A DNA stretch of 64,000 nucleotides from Tetrapisispora phaffii CBS 4417 (GCF_000236905.1 NC_016523.1:744001-808000); one strand, 5' to 3'; counted from the first letter of the stretch, positions 51,072 to 61,492 are shown. Made by a program: numbers and translations. The notes: generated by a model not told the origin, from the sequence alone.

Positions 51072-51755
51072 ATGAAGATTCTAACAGCTGAAGAAATTGA
51101 AGGTCAAAGATACTATACCCTTATGGGTGGTCTTAAAGGGTTCTTAATGGGTGGTGCCATTTCATTTGCCGGTTACAAACTGTTACCAAGAAAATTCCCT
51201 CATCTCAACTTGAAAGCTTTGCCTTGGTCTATCAAGACTGGTTTCTCAATTGTCCCTCCTGTTGCATTGACTGCCATTATGGCCGAAGAAGGTTCCAATA
51301 AATTCGATCAGCTTACTTATGGTTCTGGTACAGCATCTGAGGACGCTATAGAAGATGCCAAGAGATGGTCGAATTTATCATTCAAGGATAGGTGTTTGGA
51401 ATCATTTATGAATAACAGATACAAAATCGTCGTTGGTGTTTGGGCTGCATCCCTATGGGGTTCTTGGGAGCTTATCAACAGAGATAAAATCATGACTGTT
51501 TCTCAAAAAGCTGTTCAAGCAAGAATGTACGCTCAATTCATATCTGTTATTTTACTACTGGGTACAATGATGATTTCTATGTACGATAATAAATTACGTC
51601 CAAATCAACACGAATTAAATGAGAAGAAAAGATGGGAAAGAGTTTTAAAAGTTGCTGAAGAATCTGAAAAAGAGCAACGTGAATTTTTAAACTGGTGCCA
51701 TGGTTTTGCTTCTAATGCAGAAAGAAAAGAAGCTAAAATCTTCAAGTACGATTAG
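51072..51755 (+). CDS. RCF2: respiratory supercomplex factor RCF2
   Basis: The 227-residue protein (yeast 224) matches Rcf2 along its length: MKILTAEEIEGQRYYTLMGGLKG, WSIKTGFSIVPPVALTAIMAEEGSN, YGSGTASEDA, NNRYKIVVGVWAASLWGSW and VQARMYAQFI. It is an inner-mitochondrial-membrane HIG1-family protein that helps assemble the bc1-cytochrome oxidase supercomplex. Hydrophobic segments lie at about 18-38, 55-72, 117-135 and 152-170. In S. cerevisiae it is YNR018W, next to TIM23, which is absent here. Confidence 0.96.
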   Translation: MKILTAEEIEGQRYYTLMGGLKGFLMGGAISFAGYKLLPRKFPHLNLKALPWSIKTGFSIVPPVALTAIMAEEGSNKFDQLTYGSGTASEDAIEDAKRWSNLSFKDRCLESFMNNRYKIVVGVWAASLWGSWELINRDKIMTVSQKAVQARMYAQFISVILLLGTMMISMYDNKLRPNQHELNEKKRWERVLKVAEESEKEQREFLNWCHGFASNAERKEAKIFKYD

Positions 51756-52091
51756 ATTAAAACTGTAATCGACACATTTCTTTAAATATTCAATTAATAA
51801 ACACACACACACACACACACACGTATATATATACATACATATATGTTTATTTTATATTCGATAATACTAGTATGGTTTCACGTTAGACAATATATTCTTA
51901 TTTTATTTGTTGAATATTTACGCTCCACACATTATAGAATGTGTGCCAAAATTTTATTTACAGACTATATACTTCAATGCCCTGTCTGGTAAGACTTGGC
52001 AATTATTCAAAGCAATGATATCCTGTTTAAAGAAGTTCTCTTATCTCTTTTGTCGTTGTTATTTACAGGAAACTACCAATTTAATTCAATC
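51756..52091. terminator. convergent RCF2/IMG1 3' region with CA repeat and Puf3-type sites
   Basis: This 336-bp convergent spacer has an (AC)n tract at 51801-51822 followed by TATATA, and two TGTAAATA elements on the IMG1 strand (52060-52067 and 51955-51962). Confidence 0.6.
52060..52067 (-). promoter_or_regulatory. Puf3-type mRNA element downstream of IMG1
   Basis: TGTAAATA in sense orientation lies about 25 nt past the IMG1 stop; a second copy is at 51955-51962. It matches TGTANATA. Confidence 0.55.
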
Positions 52092-52667
52092 TTATCTTTT
52101 TTTCCTCAACATCAGTTCTAATTCACCTACATCTAGCTTAGTACCTCTGATGTAATAATGCTTGCTTCTCTTTCTTCTCTTCTCTCCAATTTCACATTTC
52201 TTCAAAATATCTATACTTTGAATCAATGGTGAAAAAATTGGAACTCTAACTTCAACAAAAGTTTTACCAACTTGATTTCTTAATAAAAGCGAGGAATCTT
52301 GAACCAAGTTTTTTCTATAAACACCTAGAACATACCCTAAAAAAGTCTCATCATCACATTTACTCTTATCATATGTAATTCTAACAATATCACCAGTTTC
52401 AATATAGGTTGTTCTATCTGCACTTTTTTGGCCCTTCGTGACATCCTTTGGACCTTTATTAAGCAGTCTTCTTCTCCAACCTTCAGGATCAAGCGATTTT
52501 TCGATATCAGTTTTAGAGATATCATAGATAACACTATTCTTATTTTTCAATTTCTCAACAGCAGGATAAATTGGAATTATAGTCCTTTTAGTGGCAGGTA
52601 TTTGATATGCTCTCACGGCATGCACTCGGGCAATACCCAAAAACGCACGACTATTGACTGAAAACAT
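52092..52667 (-). CDS. IMG1: mitochondrial large ribosomal subunit protein bL19m (IMG1)
   Basis: The 191-residue protein (yeast Img1 169) has a basic, Ser/Ala-rich targeting N-terminus and the bL19 core: GDIVRITYDKSKCDDETFLGYVLGVYRKN, NQVGKTFVEVRVPIFSPLIQSIDILKK. The end is basic (GEKRRKRSKHYYIRGTKLDVGELELMLRKKR). It is part of the mitoribosome, needed for mitochondrial DNA maintenance in S. cerevisiae. RRT12 and IMG1 are adjacent in S. cerevisiae (YCR045C-YCR046C); here RCF2 lies between them. Confidence 0.92.
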   Translation of the reverse strand: MFSVNSRAFLGIARVHAVRAYQIPATKRTIIPIYPAVEKLKNKNSVIYDISKTDIEKSLDPEGWRRRLLNKGPKDVTKGQKSADRTTYIETGDIVRITYDKSKCDDETFLGYVLGVYRKNLVQDSSLLLRNQVGKTFVEVRVPIFSPLIQSIDILKKCEIGEKRRKRSKHYYIRGTKLDVGELELMLRKKR

Positions 52668-53281
52668 CCTTAGCCACCTTGAAACCTATAGAGACTCACC
52701 TAACTCCTTCCAGCAACGAACTGAGATAGAATTGCTCCACTTCTATATAGTTGTAAATATACATCCTGTTACTTGGAAGTGCATATTATTATTCAGAGAC
52801 TGTAAGAAACGTTGAATCGGGAAAGGTGAACACTAATTAGAGACTTATCGTACATAATGATACACATTAGCTGACGGACAGCTTTGAAAGCATAAAGCAG
52901 TACATATACAGAGTATAAGGTCTACTGACCAACGAATATACTAAGCTAACATCAAGAATCCTATTAATTATAATGTCAGCAATTGAATAGGTCGTAATAA
53001 CAACATTCTTATCCTCTCTTTTTTAAGAATAACGCAATTCTTTGCACCATGTAGATACATTATCATATCATTAATGCAGTTACAAGGTGAAATTTTGTAC
53101 ATAGTAAAGATGTGAAAAAAGTTGTTTAAAGCTCATCTCATCAATATTTCAATGATTATAAATTAATTTAATAAATAATTTTATAGTAAGTATAAGTTGA
53201 TTTCCAAATTGGCATACCTGGTGTTGATTTTCTTGTTGATTGTGAAAATCTATTCAGAAGAGATTAACTATTTAAGCAACG
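52668..53281. promoter_or_regulatory. divergent IMG1/YCR051W promoter
   Basis: This 614-bp divergent spacer includes AGCTCATCTCATC (about 53129-53141), a PAC-like double GATGAG. Nothing else is firm and no gene is seen. Confidence 0.4.
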
Positions 53282-53923
53282 ATGAATATTTGGATAGCTG
53301 CCAGCGATGGAAGAATTGATTTGGTTGAAAAGTTTTTAAATAGTAATACTGGAGTTACTGTAAATAGCAAGGACGAAAATGGTTACACGCCTGTGCATGC
53401 TGCTGCTGCATATGGTCACAATGATCTACTAAGGAAACTGTGCAATGAATATAATGGTGATATTAATATTAGAGACTTCGATGGTGATACTCCTCTGCAT
53501 CATGTTGAAGATGTCAATACTGCCAAAGTTATTATTGAAGAGTTGGATGGGGATTTCAAGTTGACCAACAACGAGGATAAGACCGCATTGGAAACCTTTG
53601 AAGAAGACTCTGAGTTTCCTGAACTAATTACTTATATGAGGGAGAAGATGGGTGTCACTGTGGAGGATGATGCCAGATTGAGTGGTATCGATGCAGAACA
53701 ATTAGCACAGTTTAAAGATAGTGTACGTTATTCTTTGGAAAACGATCCTGTTGATGAAAATGATGTCGAGACTATGGAACGTAGAAAAAAACTAGAAGCA
53801 ATCATACAAGGTGAAAATGTTGAACAAGAACTAGAAAATTATATCAGGTCGATTGTCAGAGGTCAAATGATAGGTAGTAGCATGGACAATGAAGAAAATG
53901 TCCCTAACAAACGTCAAAAATAA
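53282..53923 (+). CDS. YCR051W: ankyrin-repeat protein (YCR051W-like)
   Basis: The 213-residue protein (yeast YCR051W 222) has about three ankyrin repeats in the first 110 residues (NIWIAASDGRIDLVEKFL; DENGYTPVHAAAAYGHNDLL; DFDGDTPLHHVEDVNTAKVI). An acidic helical C-terminal half ends in NKRQK. It lacks membrane segments or a signal peptide. It is a protein-protein interaction module of unknown role. The location among chr III orthologs supports the match. Confidence 0.9.
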   Translation: MNIWIAASDGRIDLVEKFLNSNTGVTVNSKDENGYTPVHAAAAYGHNDLLRKLCNEYNGDINIRDFDGDTPLHHVEDVNTAKVIIEELDGDFKLTNNEDKTALETFEEDSEFPELITYMREKMGVTVEDDARLSGIDAEQLAQFKDSVRYSLENDPVDENDVETMERRKKLEAIIQGENVEQELENYIRSIVRGQMIGSSMDNEENVPNKRQK

Positions 53924-54043
53924 TCTCATAGCGAGTTAATTATCCTAAGAATATCAATGATTTTTAAAACATGTATTTTATTTTTTTACATTTAAATATT
54001 TATTTATATACACACTTGCACTTCTAAAAGTTGTACTTTAATC

Positions 54044-54051
54044 ACTATTTA
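54044..54051 (-). promoter_or_regulatory. Puf3-type mRNA element downstream of MRPL50
   Basis: TGTAAATA on the minus strand lies about 53 nt past the MRPL50 stop, matching TGTANATA. Confidence 0.5.
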
Positions 54052-54103
54052 CATTACACTCTAGCACTCACGTATATATTGTATAATTCTCAACGTGGTT
54101 TTG

Positions 54104-54526
54104 CTAAAGGTCAAGACCTGGGATCTTGACATTCTCAATAGAGTAATCTTGATCCAGTACACTCTTGTAAGACTGTTTCTCCTCATTACGTTTAGTATTC
54201 TTCTCCTCTGTCACTGATTTCTGCTGTGTCTTTGTATTTGACTTCATGAGCAATTGTTCGTCTTGCAAAGCCTCTGCAGCTAGTTTCTTCATGTCTGCCT
54301 CTCTCTGAGCATTCAACTTCAATAACTGTGAATCAATGTCAGTATCCTTCAAAATGTAACGGGCACCATTATTATAATGTAAGTAATTCCGCATTAAAGA
54401 TGGTTTAACCTCTGCAACTTGACCTCTAAATAATTGGAAATCAGGAAAATCCTTTAACACTTGAACAGTAACTTTATTTGTGCGTTTAGATAACGCACTC
54501 AACATGATATAACTTGGTTTAAACAT
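54104..54526 (-). CDS. MRPL50: mitochondrial large ribosomal subunit protein bL9m (MRPL50)
   Basis: At 140 residues it is one longer than yeast Mrpl50 (139). The bL9 fold is visible in [41 protein letters not shown] charged coiled-coil-like C-terminal half is rich in K, Q and E. The N-terminus ([18 protein letters not shown]) is a plausible targeting sequence. It is divergent from SNF12, as YNR022C-YNR023W are in S. cerevisiae. Confidence 0.9.
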   Translation of the reverse strand: MFKPSYIMLSALSKRTNKVTVQVLKDFPDFQLFRGQVAEVKPSLMRNYLHYNNGARYILKDTDIDSQLLKLNAQREADMKKLAAEALQDEQLLMKSNTKTQQKSVTEEKNTKRNEEKQSYKSVLDQDYSIENVKIPGLDL

Positions 54527-55017
54527 GGTTATTATACATTAAAAGCTTCCTATATTCTTCTACTTTGAAGCAAATTTCTACGCAAAATAGTAACAAAATG
54601 AACCAGCACAACAACACTTAATTCTTTCAATAATATGGAACCCCACTACCGTTATGACAACTAACTCCAATCAAGCAAGAAACTGACCTGACTTCGTCTT
54701 ATAACTTATATTATAATACCTTGGGTTTATATGTCATTACAGCAGCTTTGCATTTATTATTTGAATTTATCATTGTTAGTCACGTGACAGAATACACGTG
54801 ATTTTAATTTGTTTTTTCATCTTCATGCTCACACATCTCGAAAGAAGAAACGAAAAATAATGAATGAAGAAAAGTTTGAACCCAAAACAAACACTATTAA
54901 AAGCTGATATAGAAGAAGCTATTGGTGCAATGTTATTGGTAGTCTCAGTCTTTATAGCAATGGGTTGAAAGAGAGAAGACAAATTTAGACAATCAGAGGG
55001 GTTTACAAGCTATTGCA
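54527..55017. promoter_or_regulatory. divergent MRPL50/SNF12 promoter with paired CACGTG boxes
   Basis: This 491-bp divergent promoter has CACGTG at 54781-54786 (context AGTCACGTGAC, a full Cbf1 site) and at 54795-54800, 14 bp apart. No gene is seen. Confidence 0.55.
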
Positions 55018-56649
55018 ATGTCTTACTCTAAAAGTGGTGCTAAGGCGTCAAGCAAGAAAAATGATACTTCTAATGTGAGTGGTAGTAAAGGTAGTAGTAA
55101 AGGTGGTAAAAATAATGGTACTGTTGCCAACAACAGCAGCAACAACAATAGCAGCAATGACAATACTGCTGCTGCTAATAATAATACTGTCAAGCAACAG
55201 ATGAACCCTATCTCTACTCAAAACCCAATCGATACTTATATCCCATCATATTTAAGTAGATTAGTTCCGGAATTAAATTCTTATGAACAATTGCTGGATG
55301 CTGAGAAAAAAATTGATATATATTTAGCTAGAAAAAAAATTGATTTGAATCAGAATATTATGCAATGGTCAGCAACTTCAGACTCAATGGCGTCCTCCAT
55401 GAACAGCGATAAAAAATCATTTGAAACTAAATTTTTACGTGTTTTTATTTTCAATACAGCAGAAAACCAGCCATGGCAAGATGAATCGCAAGATTTGAGT
55501 AATGCGTCATGGACTTTAAGAATTGAAGGGAGACTACTAGATTCAGAAGATATTTCTTCAGAGTCAAGAAAAAAATTCAGTAGTTACTTCCAAGGTATAG
55601 CTGTGGATTTCAAAAAAAGTAAAGAAACAGCAGCGCCATTACAACACAAAACAGAATCAAACACAGAAGAGGCAGCCGATGTTGAAATGACTGATGCTGA
55701 AACCATTGAAAATCAAAAGGAAAATATTATCGATGCAGTGGAATGGAACTTTGATGCAAAAAATCCAGTTCAATTCGATGGCCTGGATATGAAAAGACCA
55801 GGCTCTGAAAACTTAGACTGTACCATTACTTTGCAACTGCAAAACATGACAGGTTCCGTTTTAGAATATTCATCACAATTGGCTTCTATTATAGGTTTTG
55901 CACAAGGTTCCATACAGGATGCTGTCTATTTTGTCTACAAATATTTACTGATAAATAATCTGTTAACAAAGGAACCTTCTTTAAAATCTGCCAACAACAA
56001 CAGTTCTGCTAGTGTTAATAGTACTACAAATTCAAATGATCAAACTAACGGGGATAATACTGTTATTCAAATCGATTCGTTGCTATCAGAGTTAATATTA
56101 CCAGATCCTTTACAAACTGAGTATGGATTTACCAAACCTTCAACACTAACTTTAAATGAACTATTGGCTCTAATAAATAAACATGTTTCACCAATGAAAC
56201 CAATTAAAGTAGATTACACTATCAAGGTCGATAAATCTTCCACATACGGTGATGTCGTTTTTGACATTGCAGTACAAGAACCTGTTGACAAAAACGGTAA
56301 AATACAAAATAAAGATAGTTTATCATCAGAAGCAATTTCACTTTTAACATCAATAGATAATCAACAATCGGAAATGAAATCAAAATTAGATGAATTACAT
56401 TATAACTCAAGGTTGTTACATTTACAATTAAATGAATCGGCTAAGAAATACCAATTTTTCCACAAGATAGCAGAAAACCCAGTTCCAGCTCTAAAAGAAT
56501 ATATTGAATCAAGTTCAAATGCTTTAAAAGTATTATCTGGTGATGAAGGTTATAATGAAGATATGGTGAGAAGATCCCAATTTTATAAAGATAATGAGGA
56601 CGTGCTATTTGAAAATCTTGGTGTGTTGCTAGCTAACGGTCGTATGTAA
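55018..56649 (+). CDS. SNF12: SWI/SNF chromatin remodeller subunit SNF12
   Basis: The 543-residue protein (yeast 566) is the SMARCD/BAF60-type subunit of SWI/SNF. A low-complexity S/G/K/N-rich N-terminus (1-60) is followed by YIPSYLSRLVPELNSYEQLLDAEKKID and FLRVFIFNTAENQPWQDES. ASWTLRIEGRLLDSEDI and VQFDGLDMKRPGSENLDCTITL follow. The end, NALKVLSGDEGYNEDMVRRSQFYKDNEDVL..LLANGRM, is nearly identical to Snf12. RSC6 (YCR052W) is its ohnolog, but the length and C-terminus point to Snf12. Confidence 0.95.
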   Translation: MSYSKSGAKASSKKNDTSNVSGSKGSSKGGKNNGTVANNSSNNNSSNDNTAAANNNTVKQQMNPISTQNPIDTYIPSYLSRLVPELNSYEQLLDAEKKIDIYLARKKIDLNQNIMQWSATSDSMASSMNSDKKSFETKFLRVFIFNTAENQPWQDESQDLSNASWTLRIEGRLLDSEDISSESRKKFSSYFQGIAVDFKKSKETAAPLQHKTESNTEEAADVEMTDAETIENQKENIIDAVEWNFDAKNPVQFDGLDMKRPGSENLDCTITLQLQNMTGSVLEYSSQLASIIGFAQGSIQDAVYFVYKYLLINNLLTKEPSLKSANNNSSASVNSTTNSNDQTNGDNTVIQIDSLLSELILPDPLQTEYGFTKPSTLTLNELLALINKHVSPMKPIKVDYTIKVDKSSTYGDVVFDIAVQEPVDKNGKIQNKDSLSSEAISLLTSIDNQQSEMKSKLDELHYNSRLLHLQLNESAKKYQFFHKIAENPVPALKEYIESSSNALKVLSGDEGYNEDMVRRSQFYKDNEDVLFENLGVLLANGRM

Positions 56650-56749
56650 TTATTGAGTTCATTTTAATAACAATTGTAACTATTAAATATTAAAAAATTC
56701 TTTTTAAGAATATATCATATAAATAAAATAAATAACTCTATGACTTCTC

Positions 56750-58381
56750 TTATTTTATTTTAGGCCTCTTATTTAATGAAGATGTACCATCTTTAGACTC
56801 TAATTTAACGGACCCATCTGACGAAACTTTAACTTCATAACCTGCTTCTTCCAACGTTTCGTTTTGAACAGCTTTCTTAGATTCTAATTGTGCAACAAAA
56901 TCTTGATTCTCCTTATTCTCCGTTAATAGTACTCGTATGCAGACTATGGCTCTTTCTTTAATAAATGGATCATTATCATCGATCATACAATTCGATAATA
57001 CCAGTTGTAAACCATGCAATTCCCTTATTTTATCTTGAACTTCTTTATTACCATAGGCCAGCATTGTAATAATCTCAACGATGATAAGTTTACACTCAGG
57101 AAAATTTGTAGATTTGATATGGTAGTTATCGAAATCCACCCTTTTTAACAGCAATGTTTCATCTGAAATTTTATCACCCAATGAATTCGTTGTTTTCATT
57201 GATTTGACATTACCTTTAATATCTTTTTGAAAATTTATTTTGATTAAATTATCTTGTAACACTTGGAATAACGAAATAATATTTTCAATACCTTTATAGA
57301 AGACCATAAATTTTTTAGCATGTTCAAATTGGCACAACTTCGATATAATATCCAATGAAATTAATAATTTATCATGAAGACTATCAGATGTAGGTTCATC
57401 TTCCAATTTGTTTTCAAAATATTTTTTCACCTCTAATGCAGTGTGCTCAAATATCCTGTAACACCATGCCATCAACGCAGTTAACTCAAATTTATCCCAA
57501 TCATCAGTGCTGGTGACTATTAATTGCATTATTTTAAGAATTGACATAAATATCATATTATCCGATTTTTCTATTCTCTCTAAATATGGTGCAAACGATT
57601 CATTTGCAGAAATTCTTTTAAAGATTTTTAATAAAATAATATCCAAATCTTCAAGTTGAGGAGCTGCCTCCGTCTCCATATCATCTGTTCTAACTTGTTT
57701 CAAATGTTCATATAAATTTGAATGATTTTGTGTTATTTCTTCAATAATAATGTTATGCAATATAGGAGTTACATCCTTATGTCTAAAGAAATCATATAAG
57801 AAATCATCATTTTTAATAATGTTATAGAAATATAACAAATATGGATATAACATCTCCCGATTGTTACTATTGCATAATGTCGGGAACATTAAAAATACTA
57901 GTTGTTGATGAAGAATAGTTTTATCAAATATTGAATGATTTTGACTAATATTGTGTAGAAAACTTAATATTGTGATATACAATGCCATTATGATCTCCTC
58001 TAAACCTTCATAATGATTTCTTAAATTTAAAAATAATTTAATAACGGTGTTCTGCAATAACAGTTCATTAGGAATATCTTGATTGGATGCTGATAAGTTT
58101 CTCAGTAAAATAATAATTCCTCTCAATAATCTTATATTGTATGTTTTTATATTCAACTGATCAACATGCATCAATTCGTTCACATTATAGTTACTTAAAC
58201 ATATATTTATCGAAGACCAGACCTCTTTTCTTTTTGATAATTGAACACGATACTCTTCATCCTGACTTGACCTTATGATAATTGGATTCAATATCTGTAT
58301 AGCTTGTTCATAATCCTCTTCTGCTAATGATATATTTTCGAAAAGAGATCCAATTTTCACTATAGTATCTATTTCTGTCAT
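56750..58381 (-). CDS. CTR86: ataxin-10-domain protein CTR86
   Basis: The 543-residue, almost fully helical protein (yeast Ctr86 563) ends in the ataxin-10 domain (about 410-500): ECKLIIVEIITMLAYGNKEVQDKIRELHGLQLVLSNCMIDDNDPFIKERAIVCIRVLL. This is followed by a short charged tail. In S. cerevisiae Ctr86 is essential and linked to a Gcn4-controlled gene set, but its biochemical role is not clear to me. It converges with SNF12 and precedes PWP2; in S. cerevisiae YCR054C and YCR057C are near neighbours. Confidence 0.9.
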   Translation of the reverse strand: MTEIDTIVKIGSLFENISLAEEDYEQAIQILNPIIIRSSQDEEYRVQLSKRKEVWSSINICLSNYNVNELMHVDQLNIKTYNIRLLRGIIILLRNLSASNQDIPNELLLQNTVIKLFLNLRNHYEGLEEIIMALYITILSFLHNISQNHSIFDKTILHQQLVFLMFPTLCNSNNREMLYPYLLYFYNIIKNDDFLYDFFRHKDVTPILHNIIIEEITQNHSNLYEHLKQVRTDDMETEAAPQLEDLDIILLKIFKRISANESFAPYLERIEKSDNMIFMSILKIMQLIVTSTDDWDKFELTALMAWCYRIFEHTALEVKKYFENKLEDEPTSDSLHDKLLISLDIISKLCQFEHAKKFMVFYKGIENIISLFQVLQDNLIKINFQKDIKGNVKSMKTTNSLGDKISDETLLLKRVDFDNYHIKSTNFPECKLIIVEIITMLAYGNKEVQDKIRELHGLQLVLSNCMIDDNDPFIKERAIVCIRVLLTENKENQDFVAQLESKKAVQNETLEEAGYEVKVSSDGSVKLESKDGTSSLNKRPKIK

Positions 58382-58753
58382 TACTTCTTACCACAAAAGG
58401 AATCTGTTTTTATACATGTGCTAAATATTTCTAGTCTCTCAAATCAACTCGTAACAGATATTGTGCTTGTATTAGTGTAACGAAATAACCTTATAGTAAT
58501 ACTTAATATTTTATACAATTAATATATTAAATAATTATTCTTTCTTATTATTAATAATATCTTAAATATTTTCGATGAGCTACTTCGCTGAAAAATTATT
58601 ACACTATAAAAAGATATAATTACTATTAGTTGTATTTTATGATAAAATGATTATTAAAATATTTATTTGAAAGATATTTAAATAGTACAAACTATAATAA
58701 TATCTAGTAATATCAGAATGAGTTTAAAAAATGCCTTTTATTTTGTTTTATAT
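58382..58753. promoter_or_regulatory. CTR86 promoter and PWP2 3' region
   Basis: This 372-bp spacer between two minus-strand genes is extremely AT-rich (4 G/C among 60 bases at 58501-58560). No gene is seen and no motif stands out. Confidence 0.45.
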
Positions 58754-61492
58754 TTATATTAAATCTTTGTCATCGTCAGATTCGTCGATTTCTGCGCTTA
58801 AAGATAGTTTATTTTCCTTTTTATCCAAACCTTCCCAGCCTTCATCTTCACTTTCAGCTACATCCATCGCTACGTCATCGTCACTATTAGATGCACCTTC
58901 AGCTTCGTAAGCGCTAGTAAACTCTGTTTCATTATCTGAACTACCATCGTTTAATTTCCCATCAGTTCCAGATAAGAATCTATATGTGTATTTGTTATCT
59001 ACCGATGCAACTACTGCATCCTTAGCGATTCTACTTAAAAATCTTTGAATAGATCTCATCGACGAGCCAAATATGTGTTTGTTATCGTTAATATAACTAC
59101 CATGAGAAGAAAATAAAGATTTGATCCAAATCAAATTAAATTCAATATGTGGCGAGTCCATTGAAAAGTCACCAACAAATTGTAATATTCTTGGTAAGTA
59201 AACGACTGGAATGTTAGAACAAATCAAAGGAATTTCGCTTACTGGAATGGATTCATAAACTTTATTAATTAAGTAAACTTCATTCAATCTAAGGGACATC
59301 ACAAAAGAATTTAAGTATTCCTTATTGGTTAAGCTAGCAATGGTATTTTGAGGCGTGATATCAATATCCAAGTCAAATGGATCGAATACAACAACATTAT
59401 CTAATGAATAAATCAGTAGACCTTCTGTAGAAGCTGCAGCAAAAGCATTTGCAGTTGGTGAAAATTGAACAGCAGTCACTCTAATTTCAGGACGAGTTCT
59501 TCTTGTCGACATATCACCTCCACGTCTTGAACCAGGTAAGGAACTGTCAATACGATCTTCTAGATCAGAATTTTCAGCATCTTCATCAATTAAATCTAAA
59601 GCTCCTGCTTCTGTCATTTTACTACTGTTCAAAAATTCTTGCGTACCATTTAAAGTCATATTTTGAGAGACAATGAATCTTCTTAATAAAACTTCATTGG
59701 TAACATCATACAAACATAAAGAATTATTATTACCACCAGCTATTATTGCCATACCATCGAAACTATAATGAATAGATGTAAAAAATTTAGATCTTTCTGA
59801 AGATTTGGATGTGAAACGGTCTTCCAAATATCTACCAGAAATAATATCCTTTCTACAATCAATATTACCAATTTGTTTACCTTCTTCAATATCAAATATT
59901 GAAATCTGGCCTCTTATCGTCGAAGCGGCAACATGCTTACCATCTGGTCTGATAGTCAATGCAACAATATCAGAATATACTTCTAATGGCTCAACTTGTT
60001 GAGATCTAGCAAAGATAGACCAGATCCTTATAGTTTTATCCCATGATGCAGACGCTAGAACACCATTTTCTTGACTAAAAGCAAGACAAGATACTGGACC
60101 TTCATGACCGGCTAGTGTATCTAATAATTGACCTGTTTGAACAGACCAAACATGAATTTCAAAATTGTCTAAAGAACCTGCACAAACAACCTCACCAGAA
60201 GGATCAACTGCTAAACAATTGAATTGAATTCTATCAGTCGATGTGAATGTTCTGAAATTACGGTACCTTATTAAATCCCATGCTCTGACTGTACCATCAA
60301 GAGATGCAGAAAATAAGACCTGACCTCTCTTGGCAAATTGTACGGCAGTCACCGATGAGGTATGTTCTTCAAAAGTTGCTAAACAGAAACCTGATACAAC
60401 ATCCCATATTTTAATTTTACCATCTTCCGAAGAAGTAACAACACGGGAACCATCTGGAGAATACGTTAGGTCATTCAAAGCGTCGAAGTGACCTTGTTGT
60501 TTTAATATGTACGATTCAGATTGCCATTCGTAAACTAATAATTGCCCTAAAGAACTTGAGCCAAAGGCCAACCACTCACCTGTTTCATTAACGGATACTG
60601 TGTTTACTGGATTTTGGCCCATTGATAGTTGTTGTAATAGCGCAAATGATGGTAACTCATATAATCTAAATTCACCATTGCTAAAACCTACTATTAACAT
60701 GTTAGATTTGGCATGAAAAGTAACACATTTAACTGTAGCGTGGTTTTGGAAAAAGAAGTTCTTCTCTGAAATTCTCCAACTATATTTTGATAAATCTGGT
60801 TCATCATCATCATCCTCTTCTTCTTTTGATGAATATTCCCAGGTAAATAAAGCACCATCTTTACTAACAGTATATATTTTTTCTTGATCAGCACTAAAGA
60901 AAGCACCCATCACATAATCTCTGTGTCCTGCAAAGGTCATGGAAGCCAAATCTTTATCTTCGGAATCTAATGACCATATTCTTGCTGTTAAATCTTTTGA
61001 AGAAGAAATAATAAATCTAGAATCGTATGACCATGTTAAAGAAGTGACATCTTGGAAATGACCTGCTTGTACTCTTTGACGGATGAAAGGTGCGAATTGT
61101 CTATTTTCATTTACATCTGGTGTTTTCCATATTTGTATAAATCTGCCTGATCCTAAGGCAAAATGCTTACCATCAGGACTGAACTTTATAGATTGACATT
61201 TATCTTTAAAATTAAAGTGATGTAAAACCTGTCTAGATTTAAAATTCACCAAAATAGCTCTACCATCTTCATCAATTGATAATAATAATGTTCCTTGTTT
61301 ATTTATGTCCAATGAAGCAATGTTTTTTCTATGTTCATATTCAAAAGTAAAGGACTTGTTATTAATCAAATCGAAAACTGAAACTCTGTTTCCTACTGGT
61401 GAAATCAATTGAGTCCCATCAGATGAGAACAAAATGTTACCTCGCCTGTACACAGTACCCAATAAATTAGTAAATTCATAATCAGATCTCAT
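58754..61492 (-). CDS. PWP2: U3 snoRNP/UTP-B WD-repeat protein PWP2
   Basis: The ATG at 61492 (MRSDYEFTNLLGTVYRRGN) gives 912 residues (yeast 923); the longer frame starts at TTG. Two tandem beta-propellers span about 1-690 with many WD units (SIDEDGRAILVNF; SSSKDLTARIWSLD; TSSEDGKIKIWDV; SASLDGTVRAWDLIRYRNFRTF; SASWDKTIRIWS). A conserved C-terminal helical domain (AMRSIQRF-type, about 780-830) and an acidic tail follow. Pwp2 is a core UTP-B subunit of the small-subunit processome. The divergent promoter shared with MPP6 has PAC and RRPE elements. Confidence 0.96.
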   Translation of the reverse strand: MRSDYEFTNLLGTVYRRGNILFSSDGTQLISPVGNRVSVFDLINNKSFTFEYEHRKNIASLDINKQGTLLLSIDEDGRAILVNFKSRQVLHHFNFKDKCQSIKFSPDGKHFALGSGRFIQIWKTPDVNENRQFAPFIRQRVQAGHFQDVTSLTWSYDSRFIISSSKDLTARIWSLDSEDKDLASMTFAGHRDYVMGAFFSADQEKIYTVSKDGALFTWEYSSKEEEDDDDEPDLSKYSWRISEKNFFFQNHATVKCVTFHAKSNMLIVGFSNGEFRLYELPSFALLQQLSMGQNPVNTVSVNETGEWLAFGSSSLGQLLVYEWQSESYILKQQGHFDALNDLTYSPDGSRVVTSSEDGKIKIWDVVSGFCLATFEEHTSSVTAVQFAKRGQVLFSASLDGTVRAWDLIRYRNFRTFTSTDRIQFNCLAVDPSGEVVCAGSLDNFEIHVWSVQTGQLLDTLAGHEGPVSCLAFSQENGVLASASWDKTIRIWSIFARSQQVEPLEVYSDIVALTIRPDGKHVAASTIRGQISIFDIEEGKQIGNIDCRKDIISGRYLEDRFTSKSSERSKFFTSIHYSFDGMAIIAGGNNNSLCLYDVTNEVLLRRFIVSQNMTLNGTQEFLNSSKMTEAGALDLIDEDAENSDLEDRIDSSLPGSRRGGDMSTRRTRPEIRVTAVQFSPTANAFAAASTEGLLIYSLDNVVVFDPFDLDIDITPQNTIASLTNKEYLNSFVMSLRLNEVYLINKVYESIPVSEIPLICSNIPVVYLPRILQFVGDFSMDSPHIEFNLIWIKSLFSSHGSYINDNKHIFGSSMRSIQRFLSRIAKDAVVASVDNKYTYRFLSGTDGKLNDGSSDNETEFTSAYEAEGASNSDDDVAMDVAESEDEGWEGLDKKENKLSLSAEIDESDDDKDLI

